NCBI RefSeq assembly: GCF_014931415.1
Contig: NZ_CP063121.1
Span: 868,001-932,000, forward strand
Reading direction: 5' to 3'
DNA from: Haemophilus parainfluenzae
Lineage (GTDB): Bacteria; Pseudomonadota; Gammaproteobacteria; Enterobacterales; Pasteurellaceae
DNA length: 64,000 nt
Shown: one piece after another, positions 49,566 through 58,928 of the stretch
How positions within the stretch are numbered: position 1 is the first letter of the stretch
How the letters are laid out: each line of letters opens with the position of its first letter
Notes under the pieces: generated by a model
The model's database searches: none
Told to the model about the DNA's origin: nothing
Seen by the model: the letters and a program-made list of their open reading frames with translations, nothing else
Program-made: the position numbers and the translations under genes

Positions 49566-50198
49566 TTAAAGGATATCGAGTAATTCAACTTCAAACACTA
49601 AGGTTGAGAATGGTGGGATAGATGCGCCCGCACCACGTTCACCGTAAGCCAGTTCGTGTGGAATAGTGAGTTTCCATTTAGAACCAACAGGCATCATTTG
49701 TAATGCTTCAACCCAACCACGAATTACGCCATTTACTGGGAATTCAGCTGGTGCACCACGAGCAACAGAACTGTCGAATACGGTACCATCTGGTAATGTA
49801 CCTGTGTAGTGAACACGTACTTTATCAGTTGCAGATGGTTTGTTTCCGTTACCTTCGCTTAAAATTTCGTATTGTAAACCGCTGTCAGTGACGTTTACGC
49901 CTGCTTTTTTCGCGTTTTCTTCTAAGAATTTTTTACCTTCTTCTTCAATCGCTTTAAATTGCGCTTGTTGTGCTTCAGCCGCTTGTTCTTGAAGCGCTTG
50001 AACGGAATGCATTAAATCATTAATTTCTAATGCTGGTTGATTACGGTTTAAGGCATCGAAAATGCCTTTTGCTACCGCTTCAACAGAAATATCCATTTGG
50101 CTATCTGCTAATTGTTGACCGATTTGTAAACCGATACCGTAGCTGCCTTTTTCAGAAATACTTTCTAATTTTACTTGTTCAAAAATTTGAGCTGTCAT
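49566..50198 (-). CDS. fklB: FKBP-type peptidyl-prolyl isomerase
   Basis: A 210-residue protein with an N-terminal dimerisation domain (to about 90) and a C-terminal FKBP domain: [20 protein letters not shown], then [17 protein letters not shown] and [19 protein letters not shown]. These include the active-site aromatic residues. The arrangement is that of FkpA/FklB (Mip-like) proteins. There is no signal peptide, so it is the cytoplasmic FklB type. It lies 21 bases after psd on the same strand. Confidence 0.92.
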   Translation of the reverse strand: MTAQIFEQVKLESISEKGSYGIGLQIGQQLADSQMDISVEAVAKGIFDALNRNQPALEINDLMHSVQALQEQAAEAQQAQFKAIEEEGKKFLEENAKKAGVNVTDSGLQYEILSEGNGNKPSATDKVRVHYTGTLPDGTVFDSSVARGAPAEFPVNGVIRGWVEALQMMPVGSKWKLTIPHELAYGERGAGASIPPFSTLVFEVELLDIL

Positions 50199-50219
50199 GT
50201 TTTTTCCTTTGTTGTAAAA

Positions 50220-51089
50220 CTATTTTTTCAATGCCAAGATTTCACCCATGCGAACAGGTTCATCAACACTTAAATGATCGGCAATTTTCACTTGGCCGGC
50301 TTGGAATAAGTTAATCACGGTAGAACCAAGTTGGAACCAACCCATTTCTTGACCCTTGCTTAATTTAACCGCATTTTCACCTTCATAAGTCCAGACTTTC
50401 ACTTCGTTATGACGTGGCGGATTAATCACACCAGCCCAAACAGTACCGATACTCGCAGTGATTGTTGCGCCCACTAAGATTTGTACCATGGTACCGAATT
50501 CAGTATCAAAGACACAAATTACACGCTCATTACGCGCAAAGAGGTTCGGCACATGTTTCGCTAAAAACGGATTGACGGAGAATAAATCACCCGGTACGTA
50601 AATCATTTTGCGAAGAGTACCATCACATGGCATATGCACACGGTGATAATCACGTGGTGATAAATAAGTGGTGACGAATTCCCCATTTTTAAAGGTCTCG
50701 GTTAAATCTTTATTTTCCGCTAATAAATCATTTAAGCTGAAGAAGTGACCTTTTGCTTGTAATAGGCGGTCATCTTCAATGTGTCCACATTCACTTACAC
50801 GACCATCCGCAGGGCAACAAAGTGCGGTTGGATTTTGGTTAATTGGTCGTGCATTTTCTTTTAATGGACGGATAAAGAATTCATTAAAACTGGCGTAATC
50901 ACTGAAATTTTCTTTTTCAGCAATGCTCATATCAATGTTGTATTTTTTTGCAAACGCTTTAATCACAAAATGTGTCACTGCGCCCCATTTTTGTTTAGCT
51001 AACCAACCTGCTGCTTGTGTCATATAGATTTGAGGCATCACATATTGAAATGCAACTTTTAGGCGTTGCCAATAAGAAATTGGGTTCAT
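50220..51089 (-). CDS. psd: Phosphatidylserine decarboxylase proenzyme
   Basis: Converts phosphatidylserine to phosphatidylethanolamine in the inner membrane. The 289-residue proenzyme cleaves itself at the LGST motif (Gly255-Ser256), the new N-terminal Ser becoming the pyruvoyl group. SPRDYHRVHMPCDG carries conserved histidines. It is followed by fklB and preceded by pssA on the same strand, so the two steps of phosphatidylethanolamine synthesis are adjacent here. Confidence 0.97.
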   Translation of the reverse strand: MNPISYWQRLKVAFQYVMPQIYMTQAAGWLAKQKWGAVTHFVIKAFAKKYNIDMSIAEKENFSDYASFNEFFIRPLKENARPINQNPTALCCPADGRVSECGHIEDDRLLQAKGHFFSLNDLLAENKDLTETFKNGEFVTTYLSPRDYHRVHMPCDGTLRKMIYVPGDLFSVNPFLAKHVPNLFARNERVICVFDTEFGTMVQILVGATITASIGTVWAGVINPPRHNEVKVWTYEGENAVKLSKGQEMGWFQLGSTVINLFQAGQVKIADHLSVDEPVRMGEILALKK

Positions 51090-51182
51090 TGATTTCTCCG
51101 ATAAGATTAAAAAGTTGGGCGATTATAACAACTTATTTCACTTGTGCAATGTTAGTCGATGTTTTTGCGCAAGATGAAAGCA

Positions 51183-51206
51183 AGAAGCCGACATTTGCCG
51201 GCTTCT
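51183..51206. terminator. Hairpin between pssA and psd
   Basis: The stem AGAAGCCG / CGGCTTCT with an 8-base loop. The better T run is on the plus strand, yet the flanking genes read minus. It may attenuate read-through from pssA into psd only weakly. Confidence 0.5.
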
Positions 51207-51214
51207 TTTTGTAT

Positions 51215-52582
51215 TTATAAAATCATTTTGACCAATTTGTCTGCTTGAATCCGAGCAAACTTCTTCAACAGTTTTTGCACCGGTTCAGGATATTGCGTCA
51301 ATTCTTCTAATTCAGAATAATCTTGCAATACTTTGGTATGTTGGCGGATATGTGATAATTCTTTTTCCGCTTGTGACAGAAGTTCTTGTTTTGGATCGTG
51401 GATTAATAATCCATTTTCCGCATCTAAACGCCATGCACGAGGATTCAGGTTGTTCCCTGTTAAAAGAATATACTGATTGTCCACCCAAATACCTTTGAGG
51501 TGATAGGTGTTATCGCCATCTTTCCATAAACGCACCGTTAAATGGCCATTTTTAATGTAAGCATCAAATTTTTCGCAGAAACGACGAAGATTACTTTCAT
51601 ATAAATAAGGCAATGCGCCTGCCATTTTAAATGGCTGCTCTGGTGGAATATAGAAATCGTTCGCGACTTTATCACCCACGATAATTTCGACACGTTTTCC
51701 TTGTTCTAATAAGCGGGCAAGTTTACTTCTTAGCGTGCGAGGGAAGTTGAAATAAGGCGTGCAAATCACCAATTTTTCCTGCACTTGTAAGAGTAAATCT
51801 TCGATAACTTGGTTTAATTCATTGCCCGATGCACCTAAACCAAAAAGTGGTGAAATGGTTAAAACATCGGAAAAACCAACCGCACTTTCCAACTGATATT
51901 CCGCATGGGCAGATAAGTTTTTACGATAAGCTTTTATTGCACTACGAATTTCTTTAGTGCGAGGGCGATTAGCCACATCTAATGGATGTACGGCACTGAA
52001 ATCCAATAAATAATCATTGATGAAATTAACCATAGAATCCGCAAGTGCAGCATTATGGATTTTTTGATATCGGTCGTAACGGTATTTATCTTGCTGTTGT
52101 AAATACACGTTATTGATACTTGCGCCGCTATAAAGGACGGTATCATCAAACACAAAGCCTTTAATATGCAATACACCGAAGACTTCACGGGTATTAATAG
52201 GCACACCGAAGAACATATTTGGTTCATCGGGAAGTTGATAGGTTTGGCGTTGTTCACAATACCAATCAGCGTTAGTAGCAGATTTTTCTGCACCGAGTAA
52301 ATTGCGTTGTCCGCGATGCCAATCCACTAAAATTTTCACATCCAATTCAGGATGATCTTGTTTTACGCGATAAATTTCATTGAGTATTTCTTGTCCCGCT
52401 TCATCTTTTTGCCAATAAAGTGCGGTCACGTAAATACGTTTTTTAGCTTGGCGAATTAATTCTATAATTTGTGCTTTGAATTCAAGCGGACTAAACAGAA
52501 ACTCAACCTGTTCAGCCTGTAAAGGAAGAAAAGGCAAATTTTTTAAATTTTGTTCTGCTCGTTTAGCTTTATTGATTAACAT
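51215..52582 (-). CDS. pssA: Phosphatidylserine synthase, phospholipase D type
   Basis: Makes phosphatidylserine from CDP-diacylglycerol and serine. The 455-residue protein has two HKD motifs: HIKGFVFDDTVLYSGASINN near residue 140 and HLKGIWVDNQYILLTGNNLN near 360. Like its family it has no membrane span and associates with ribosomes and membranes. It is next to psd, which uses its product, and is divergent from yfiF. Confidence 0.96.
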   Translation of the reverse strand: MLINKAKRAEQNLKNLPFLPLQAEQVEFLFSPLEFKAQIIELIRQAKKRIYVTALYWQKDEAGQEILNEIYRVKQDHPELDVKILVDWHRGQRNLLGAEKSATNADWYCEQRQTYQLPDEPNMFFGVPINTREVFGVLHIKGFVFDDTVLYSGASINNVYLQQQDKYRYDRYQKIHNAALADSMVNFINDYLLDFSAVHPLDVANRPRTKEIRSAIKAYRKNLSAHAEYQLESAVGFSDVLTISPLFGLGASGNELNQVIEDLLLQVQEKLVICTPYFNFPRTLRSKLARLLEQGKRVEIIVGDKVANDFYIPPEQPFKMAGALPYLYESNLRRFCEKFDAYIKNGHLTVRLWKDGDNTYHLKGIWVDNQYILLTGNNLNPRAWRLDAENGLLIHDPKQELLSQAEKELSHIRQHTKVLQDYSELEELTQYPEPVQKLLKKFARIQADKLVKMIL

Positions 52583-52731
52583 AATCGATCTCTACACTAA
52601 AAATTAATGCTCTAGTTTACAATATTTCCTTTGTGGATTGATAGAAAAAAGGTTTTTTTTCGTTATAATGCTCACAAATTTTCGCATTTTTTGGCGAATT
52701 ATTATCCAATTTTTCCTTCGAGAAGTAAATT

Positions 52732-53805
52732 ATGAGCAATTCACGCAAACCATCATTCCAAACAAATTCCACCAAATCTTTTCAAGAGCGTAGCCCAAAA
52801 CGTGCATTTAATGAAAAAGAACGTCGCTTTGATGATCGTCGCAATAATGAAAAACGTGAGGGAAATCGACCGCACTTTGATAAAAAAAAGGATGATCGTA
52901 AACCTTCTCGTGGCTTCCAACAGCAAGAAGTGAGAGAACCAAAAATTGCTGAACTTTCATTAAATAAAGCGAATGGTGAAAGTGGCTTAGTAAAAGTAAC
53001 CGTGAAAAGCACTGGCGTGAGTTATAAACCGAAAGAAAAGAAAACGGGCGCATTATCACCACGAGCACCGGAGAAAATTAAAAAGAACCGCGCTGAAGAA
53101 ATGAAAGTGTATGGTGAAAATGCGTGCTTAGAATTGTTTGCTGAGCGTCCGGAGAGCATTGTTCGCGTATGGGCAACGGTGCAAATGGCGCATCGAATTG
53201 GCGAGATTTTCAGTTATTTAGCCGCGAATAAAAAAGTGTATCACGTGGTGGACAGCGATGAGCTAAGCTTAGTAAGTGGCACTGAGCATCATGGTGGCAT
53301 TTGTATGCTAGTGAAGAAGCAACGTACTTTCTCTTTACAAGGTTATTTAGATGTCCCGCGTCAAGAAGATTGTTTAGTGGTGCTTGATCAAGTTAATAAT
53401 GCGCAAAACCTAGGTGGTGTTGTGCGTACTTGCGCTTTCTATGGCATTAAAAATGTGGTAACAAATCAAGTTGAACAGCTTTATGCACCGGCTGCGATGC
53501 GTGTGGCTGAAGGCGGAATGGAGCATATTCGTATTTTAGAAACAGAAAGTACGGAAATTGCGTTAGAGGCTTTACGTAAGGCGAGTTATCAGATTATTCA
53601 TGTATCAACCAATAAACAGGGTATTGCGTTGGAACAACTCAAATTTGCAGCCAAAGTTGCATTAGTATTGAGTGAAGGCAGCACAGATGATATTCGTGAG
53701 AAAGAAGATGTGAATGTGCGTCTTTCTTTAAGTAATCCATTAAAAACCGGATTAAATATTGCGGTAAATACAGGAATTTTATTAGCACATTGGTATGTAA
53801 AATAA
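52732..53805 (+). CDS. yfiF: TrmH/SpoU family RNA methyltransferase, YfiF-like
   Basis: A 357-residue protein. The first 115 residues are basic and low-complexity (KRAFNEKERRFDDRRNNEKR), probably disordered RNA-binding. A substrate-binding domain (KVYGENACLELFAERPESIV) and a SPOUT methyltransferase domain follow, with LDQVNNAQNLGGVVRTCAFYG and the knot segment VALVLSEGSTDD. It is expected to 2'-O-methylate a ribose in tRNA or rRNA; the target is not known. Placement beside pssA matches H. influenzae as I recall. Confidence 0.88.
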   Translation: MSNSRKPSFQTNSTKSFQERSPKRAFNEKERRFDDRRNNEKREGNRPHFDKKKDDRKPSRGFQQQEVREPKIAELSLNKANGESGLVKVTVKSTGVSYKPKEKKTGALSPRAPEKIKKNRAEEMKVYGENACLELFAERPESIVRVWATVQMAHRIGEIFSYLAANKKVYHVVDSDELSLVSGTEHHGGICMLVKKQRTFSLQGYLDVPRQEDCLVVLDQVNNAQNLGGVVRTCAFYGIKNVVTNQVEQLYAPAAMRVAEGGMEHIRILETESTEIALEALRKASYQIIHVSTNKQGIALEQLKFAAKVALVLSEGSTDDIREKEDVNVRLSLSNPLKTGLNIAVNTGILLAHWYVK

Positions 53806-53837
53806 CCTCAAGTGCGGTTATTTTTACACTTATTTTC

Positions 53838-53859
53838 AAGGCTGGCAGATGTCAGCCTT
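53838..53859 (+). terminator. Terminator of yfiF
   Basis: The stem AAGGCTGGCA / TGTCAGCCTT has one G-T pair and is followed by a T run, 33 bases after the stop. Confidence 0.88.
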
Positions 53860-53975
53860 TTTTCTTTTTTAAAATGTGTGTCACTTAATTTTTCATCTTT
53901 CTTTCATAAAGTTTTTGGGGGAAGTTAAACAAAAGATCTATACTATTCCGAGTAGTTATTTAACAGGGAGTTTTT

Positions 53976-55865
53976 ATGCCTGAACGTTCAGCCAATATTA
54001 GTACACATGATCCTTTCGGAAGTTTATTAGGTTATGCACCGGGTGGGATTGCGATTTATTCATCAGATTATCACACTGCTGATGAGAAAGAGTATCCGGA
54101 TGATGCTGCCTTTCGCAGCTATTTAGGAAGAGAGTACATGGGCTACAAATGGCAGTGTGTAGAATTTGCTCGCCGTTATTTATATCTCAATCATGGCATG
54201 GTGTTTACTGATGTAGGAATGGCTTACGAGATCTTTTCTCTACGATTTTTACGTCAAGTGGTGAATGATGCCTTATTACCCTTACAAGCCTTTGCAAATG
54301 GTTGCAAACGTAAGCCTGAAGCAGGCGCCCTTTTAATTTGGCAAGAGGGGGGCGAATTTAAACATACGGGGCATGTGGCGATTATTACCGAAGTCTTAGA
54401 GGATAAAATCCGCATTGCTGAACAAAACGTGATTCACTCGCGCTTACCAAGCGGGCAGCAATGGACGCGTGAATTACCGATGACGGTTTCTGAAAGTGGT
54501 TATTTTCTGCATGATACCTTTGATGATACCGAAATTTTAGGTTGGATGATCCAAACGGAAGACACCGAATACAGTCTGCCACAGCCAACGCCAGAAAAAG
54601 AGAAACTTGAAATTCATGCAGAACATATTGAAAACAACGGTCAGTTTGAACATAAATGGCTGAATGAGAACAATGAATTTGAAGCTGCCTATGTGAAAGC
54701 CATGGGAGGGCATAAAGTTAGCCATTCTGACCAATATCGTTACTTTACAATGTCTGAAACAGCACAGCATGAGTTGATTCGTGCAACTAATGAATTACAT
54801 TTAATGTATTTGCATGCCACAGATAAAGTTTTAAAAGACGATAAGTTATTAGAATATTTTAATATTCCAAAATTATTATGGCCTCGCTTACGTTTATCTT
54901 GGCAAAATCGCCGTTATCAAACCATTACGGGGCGTTTAGATTTCTGTATGGATAGTCGTGGATTGAAAGTGTATGAATACAACGCAGATTCAGCCTCTTG
55001 CCATGCGGAAGCCGGTGAGTTTATGAATCGATGGGCGATTCAAGGCGGATTGAATATTGGTGAAAATCCTGCTGATGGTTTACGTAATGCATTAGCGGAT
55101 TGTTGGAAACACAGTGAAGCGACGCCGCTTGTTCATATTATGCAAGATCATGATGATGAAGAAGATTACCACTCATTGTTTATGCGTAATGCACTGGTTC
55201 AAGCAGGATTTCAAGCCAAAATTATTCATGGTACAGAGGGGCTACATTGGGATAGTCGTGGTCGTTTGATTGATGATGAAGATAACCAGATAAAAACGGT
55301 GTGGAAAACATGGGCTTGGGAAACCATGTTAGAGCAACTTCGTGAGGATGCGACAGGCATGGAAGTGGCTCCACCAATTCGTACGGGGTATCCTGAAGAT
55401 AAAGTGCGGTTAATTGACGTGTTACTTCGTCCGGAAGTCTTAGTTTACGAGCCACTTTGGACAGCCATTCCAAGTAATAAAGCGATCTTACCTGTATTAT
55501 GGTCATTATTCCCAAATCATCGTTATCTACTCGAAGCGGGATTTGAATTGACACCTGAACTGATTAAAAATGGTTACGCACAAAAACCAATTGCAGGTCG
55601 TCGAGGTGATAATGTGAAACTCATTGGTGAGTGTAAATCTGTACTCGATAGCACAGATGGTCGTTTTGATAAGCAGGAAAGTATTTATCAACAGCTTTGG
55701 TGTTTACCAAAAGTGGAAGACCAATATGTTCAGGTCTGTACTTTCACTGTTGGTGGGCATTATGGTGGTAGCTGTTTACGTTCAGACCCGAGTTTGGTCA
55801 TTATGGGAAATAGCGATATGCAACCGTTAAGGGTATTATCGGATAAAGATTTCCTTAAGAAATAA
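53976..55865 (+). CDS. gss: Bifunctional glutathionylspermidine synthetase/amidase
   Basis: Joins glutathione to spermidine and can hydrolyse the product. The 629-residue protein has an N-terminal CHAP amidase domain with nucleophile Cys61 in YKWQCVEFARRYL and His in FKHTGHVAIITEVL near 130. The C-terminal ATP-grasp synthetase domain (from about 215) has DFCMDSRGLKVYEYNADSAS and EAGFELTPELIKNGYAQKPI. Length is close to the E. coli enzyme. Together with gor it points to thiol-based redox control. A bidirectional hairpin separates it from napC. Confidence 0.95.
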   Translation: MPERSANISTHDPFGSLLGYAPGGIAIYSSDYHTADEKEYPDDAAFRSYLGREYMGYKWQCVEFARRYLYLNHGMVFTDVGMAYEIFSLRFLRQVVNDALLPLQAFANGCKRKPEAGALLIWQEGGEFKHTGHVAIITEVLEDKIRIAEQNVIHSRLPSGQQWTRELPMTVSESGYFLHDTFDDTEILGWMIQTEDTEYSLPQPTPEKEKLEIHAEHIENNGQFEHKWLNENNEFEAAYVKAMGGHKVSHSDQYRYFTMSETAQHELIRATNELHLMYLHATDKVLKDDKLLEYFNIPKLLWPRLRLSWQNRRYQTITGRLDFCMDSRGLKVYEYNADSASCHAEAGEFMNRWAIQGGLNIGENPADGLRNALADCWKHSEATPLVHIMQDHDDEEDYHSLFMRNALVQAGFQAKIIHGTEGLHWDSRGRLIDDEDNQIKTVWKTWAWETMLEQLREDATGMEVAPPIRTGYPEDKVRLIDVLLRPEVLVYEPLWTAIPSNKAILPVLWSLFPNHRYLLEAGFELTPELIKNGYAQKPIAGRRGDNVKLIGECKSVLDSTDGRFDKQESIYQQLWCLPKVEDQYVQVCTFTVGGHYGGSCLRSDPSLVIMGNSDMQPLRVLSDKDFLKK

Positions 55866-55870
55866 AAATA

Positions 55871-55899
55871 AAATCGGCACTCAAAATGAGTGCCGATTT
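55871..55899. terminator. Bidirectional terminator between gss and nap operon
   Basis: A 13-base stem AAATCGGCACTCA / TGAGTGCCGATTT with a 3-base loop lies between converging transcripts. Confidence 0.92.
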
Positions 55900-55916
55900 A
55901 TTATTTCGCTACAAAA

Positions 55917-56555
55917 TTATTTAGCATCTTTGTTATCAGCAGGTTTTTCATTTGCTTTTAACATATCCGCTGGAATAAAGCTTTGTTGTACTTTTTCCAT
56001 GTGTGGAAGGTTATGCGCAATACCTTTGTGACAATCGATACAGGTTTTGTTTTGTTCCTGTGCAAGTGCGTGCATTTGTTGTGCCACAGTTTTTTGTTGA
56101 GTAAAGTCCATATCATTGAAGTTATGGCAGTTACGGCACTCTTGTGAGTTATTCGCTTTCATACGCGCCCATTCGCGTTCAGCCATTTCTAAACGATGTT
56201 TTTCGAATTTTTCTTTAGTATCTACTTTACCTGTAAAGTATGCATAAACTTCAGTCGATGCCTGCATTTTACGAACCATTTTTGGAATGAATTCATGTGG
56301 AACGTGACAGTCTGAACAAATTGCTTTCACACCTGAACGGTTACTAAAGTGGATTGACGCTTGGTACTCAGGTACAACGTCATTAGTATGACAGTCTGAA
56401 CAGAATTGCTCTGTATTAGTTGTCGCCATTCCAGCATTAAACAGGTTAGTGCCAACGATAGTACCAATGATAGTTAATAAAATAACCCCACCAATTGCCA
56501 TTTTGCTCGGAGAGCGTAACCAACGGCAAACTTTCTGAATGCTTGATTTAATCAT
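55917..56555 (-). CDS. napC: Tetraheme cytochrome c NapC
   Basis: A membrane-anchored quinol dehydrogenase passing electrons to NapB. The 212-residue protein has one N-terminal span (about 20-42) and four CxxCH hemes: CSDCH, CSDCH, CRNCH and CIDCH, as expected for the NapC/NirT family. It is the last gene of the nap operon, 11 bases after napB, with a Lys/Asp-rich tail. It has enough hemes to replace or complement the NapGH route. Confidence 0.97.
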   Translation of the reverse strand: MIKSSIQKVCRWLRSPSKMAIGGVILLTIIGTIVGTNLFNAGMATTNTEQFCSDCHTNDVVPEYQASIHFSNRSGVKAICSDCHVPHEFIPKMVRKMQASTEVYAYFTGKVDTKEKFEKHRLEMAEREWARMKANNSQECRNCHNFNDMDFTQQKTVAQQMHALAQEQNKTCIDCHKGIAHNLPHMEKVQQSFIPADMLKANEKPADNKDAK

Positions 56556-56566
56556 GGTTTAGCTCC

Positions 56567-56995
56567 TTATTTACCTTGCATTTGACGAATAGTTTCAAAT
56601 TTATTTTGAATAATTGGATTCACGTCAGTTTGTTGAACGTGGCATTGTAAACAGAAATAACGACGTGGCGAAGTGCCTTCTGTTTTTTGTCCGTCACGTG
56701 TTAAGAAATGGCTTTCAGGTACGCGAGGTGCCCCCGTTGTTGGAGCAACATCCGGAGAGTGACAGCCTAAACATTGGTTAGCATTTTTCGTCACTTGTAA
56801 ACCACGAATGCTGTGTGGAACAAGTGGAGGTTGGTTAGGGAAGGTTACAGGAATATTACCAACATCTTTATAAGGATTCGTAAATGCTGGTGCAACACTT
56901 TCTGCTGTTTTATCAATGCTGTTTGCAACTTGCGGTGCATCAGCAAATGCCAATCCACTACATAAAGCCAGCATGAAAATAAATGATTTTTTCAT
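56567..56995 (-). CDS. napB: Diheme cytochrome c NapB
   Basis: The small subunit of the periplasmic nitrate reductase. About 142 residues from ATG 56995; a GTG three codons earlier is possible, but GGAG is best placed for the ATG. The signal peptide MKKSFIFMLALCSGLAFA is followed by two hemes, CLGCH and CLQCH. PLVPHSIRGLQVTKNANQC supplies a distal His. It lies downstream of napH in the operon. Confidence 0.96.
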   Translation of the reverse strand: MKKSFIFMLALCSGLAFADAPQVANSIDKTAESVAPAFTNPYKDVGNIPVTFPNQPPLVPHSIRGLQVTKNANQCLGCHSPDVAPTTGAPRVPESHFLTRDGQKTEGTSPRRYFCLQCHVQQTDVNPIIQNKFETIRQMQGK

Positions 56996-57016
56996 GAAAT
57001 CCACTCCATTAAATAA

Positions 57017-57907
57017 TTAAATATTTTTAATTTTTATTTGTTTCTCAAAGCGAGAGCCAAATGTAAATACATTTTCTGCGCAAACGTCAATACAGCGTCC
57101 ACAAGTAATACAATCTTTTGCCAATATAATTTGGCTATCTTCAGGTCCACCGTGTAAAGGAAGTCTTAATACTTGCGGTTCTGGGCAAACATTATAACAG
57201 TCCATACAACGGTCACAGCGATCACGATCAATTACATTAACTTTTATTAGGCTTTTACTGCCAATGACACCATAAATTGCACCAATCGGACAAAGGTGAC
57301 CGCACCAACCATGTTCGGCAACAAGTAAGTCAAATAAAAAGATGACTGCAACTAACCAAAGGGTTGCACCTGTTCCAAAGACAAAGATGCGTCCAAGTGC
57401 TGCAACAGGATTTATCCACTCCCATAAGAGTGTGCCAGTCATTGCACTACCGACTAAAATCACCGCTAAAATCACATAACGAAGTTGGCGCGAAATTTTT
57501 AATGATTGTCTAATACCTAATTTTCTACGTAACCAAGCTGCAGCATCCGTTACCATATTCATTGGACAAACCCAACTACAGAAGGCTTTACTTGCAACGA
57601 CTGCGTAGAATATCGCAATAATTAAGGCACCAACAATTGTCGTGATTTCAGGTAAGTAACCTGTCGCTAAACTTTCAGCGGTAATCAATGGATCTGTCAA
57701 TGGCACAGTATCCAAAAGCATGCTTGAGCTGTAATTGCCTTTTAGAATCCAAACTTGCCAAATCGGGCCACTTAAGAACATTAAAATGATACTTAATTGA
57801 CTGATTCGACGTAGAATTAAAAAGCGATAAGCATGCCACCAACCGAGTTTTTGGCGAGCTTCTAAGCCTGCATCTTTAGGCTTATTCGGGGTATATTTTT
57901 CAGCCAT
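57017..57907 (-). CDS. napH: Quinol dehydrogenase membrane subunit NapH
   Basis: A 296-residue membrane iron-sulfur protein with four or five spans. The CSWCVCPMN-type motif in SKAFCSWVCPMNMVTDAA and GWCGHLCPIGAIYGVIG mark the family. Two C-terminal ferredoxin [4Fe-4S] sets follow, CDRCMDCYNVCPEP and CITCGRCIDVCAENVF. With NapG it carries electrons from quinol to the periplasm. Its ATG overlaps the napG stop by one base, so translation is coupled. Confidence 0.97.
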   Translation of the reverse strand: MAEKYTPNKPKDAGLEARQKLGWWHAYRFLILRRISQLSIILMFLSGPIWQVWILKGNYSSSMLLDTVPLTDPLITAESLATGYLPEITTIVGALIIAIFYAVVASKAFCSWVCPMNMVTDAAAWLRRKLGIRQSLKISRQLRYVILAVILVGSAMTGTLLWEWINPVAALGRIFVFGTGATLWLVAVIFLFDLLVAEHGWCGHLCPIGAIYGVIGSKSLIKVNVIDRDRCDRCMDCYNVCPEPQVLRLPLHGGPEDSQIILAKDCITCGRCIDVCAENVFTFGSRFEKQIKIKNI

Positions 57908-58812
57908 TATTTAACCCCCTTAATGTTTAAGTCCAGATTTGGGAATTGCTCTGCTTCCGGAACTGTTGTTGGATTTGGTACATAATCCATTGTTGCACGG
58001 TTTGGTGTTGCCACTTTTTGGTTCGGTTGAACTTGCATTGGCTGATAAACCGGCTCATGTGAGCCTTCCGGCATACGAGCATCCATTGCTGGACGTAAGC
58101 CATCCGGATGTTGCTCCTCAATTAAGGATTTTCCGGCGTTTTGTTTTTCTTTCCAGCCTAAGCGATAGTGGCGACCGAGTAGTCCTTTGGCGATATCCAT
58201 CGGTAAGACTTTAATTGCCGCTTCTTCTAATACACAAGCTTGTTCGCATTTACCGCATCCGGTGCAAGCATCAGAGTGAACAGTTGGAATAAGCTTTGCA
58301 TGAATTCCTGTACGATCATTGTGGATACGTTCAAGTGTAATCGCTTTATCTACTAATGGACAAACGCGGTAACACACATCACAACGCAACCCCTGCCAGT
58401 TAAGACAAGTTTCATGGTCTAGCAATACTGCTAACCCCATTCTCGCATCATTGATATCTTTGAGTTCTTTACTTAATGCACCACTTGGACAGGCATTCAT
58501 GCATGGAATATCCGGACACATTTCGCAAGGTTTATCCCGAGCGATAAAATAAGGTGTGCCAGCCTCCATTGGTGAAATCAGCGAAGCTAAATGCAACATA
58601 TCATATGGACAGGCTTGGACGCATTGTCCGCAACGGGTACAAGCTGCCAAGAAATCCTTTTCCGGTAAAGCGCCAGGTGGACGCAAGGCGATTCCTTCTT
58701 TAGCTTTAGCTTGTTGTTGCTGTAAGCCAAGAATAATACCAACCCCACATACTCCGGCAGCCGTTCTTGTCACATTTTTTAAAAACTGACGACGGTTAGG
58801 ATCAAGTCTCAT
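57907..58812 (-). CDS. napG: Quinol dehydrogenase ferredoxin subunit NapG
   Basis: A 301-residue periplasmic iron-sulfur protein. It has a twin-arginine signal ([15 protein letters not shown]) and four [4Fe-4S] motifs: [43 protein letters not shown] and [14 protein letters not shown]. It partners NapH at the membrane. It begins 117 bases after napA; that gap contains an AAAGAGAGGAG-type hairpin and may hold an RNA processing site or weak promoter. Confidence 0.97.
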   Translation of the reverse strand: MRLDPNRRQFLKNVTRTAAGVCGVGIILGLQQQQAKAKEGIALRPPGALPEKDFLAACTRCGQCVQACPYDMLHLASLISPMEAGTPYFIARDKPCEMCPDIPCMNACPSGALSKELKDINDARMGLAVLLDHETCLNWQGLRCDVCYRVCPLVDKAITLERIHNDRTGIHAKLIPTVHSDACTGCGKCEQACVLEEAAIKVLPMDIAKGLLGRHYRLGWKEKQNAGKSLIEEQHPDGLRPAMDARMPEGSHEPVYQPMQVQPNQKVATPNRATMDYVPNPTTVPEAEQFPNLDLNIKGVK

Positions 58813-58928
58813 CTGCGTTTCCTTTTATAAGCGGTCTGATTTTGTAAAAATGTTGCAAAATTTGACCGCTCTTATTTTAAATTCCCTTCTCTTTAAAGAG
58901 AGGAGCGACTAGAAACGAAAGGAAAATC

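Noticed and set aside
58813..58928. A fourth copy of the palindromic repeat near 58885
   Set aside because: Only the CTCTTTAAAGAG core resembles it; the G-rich AGATTT tail is absent.
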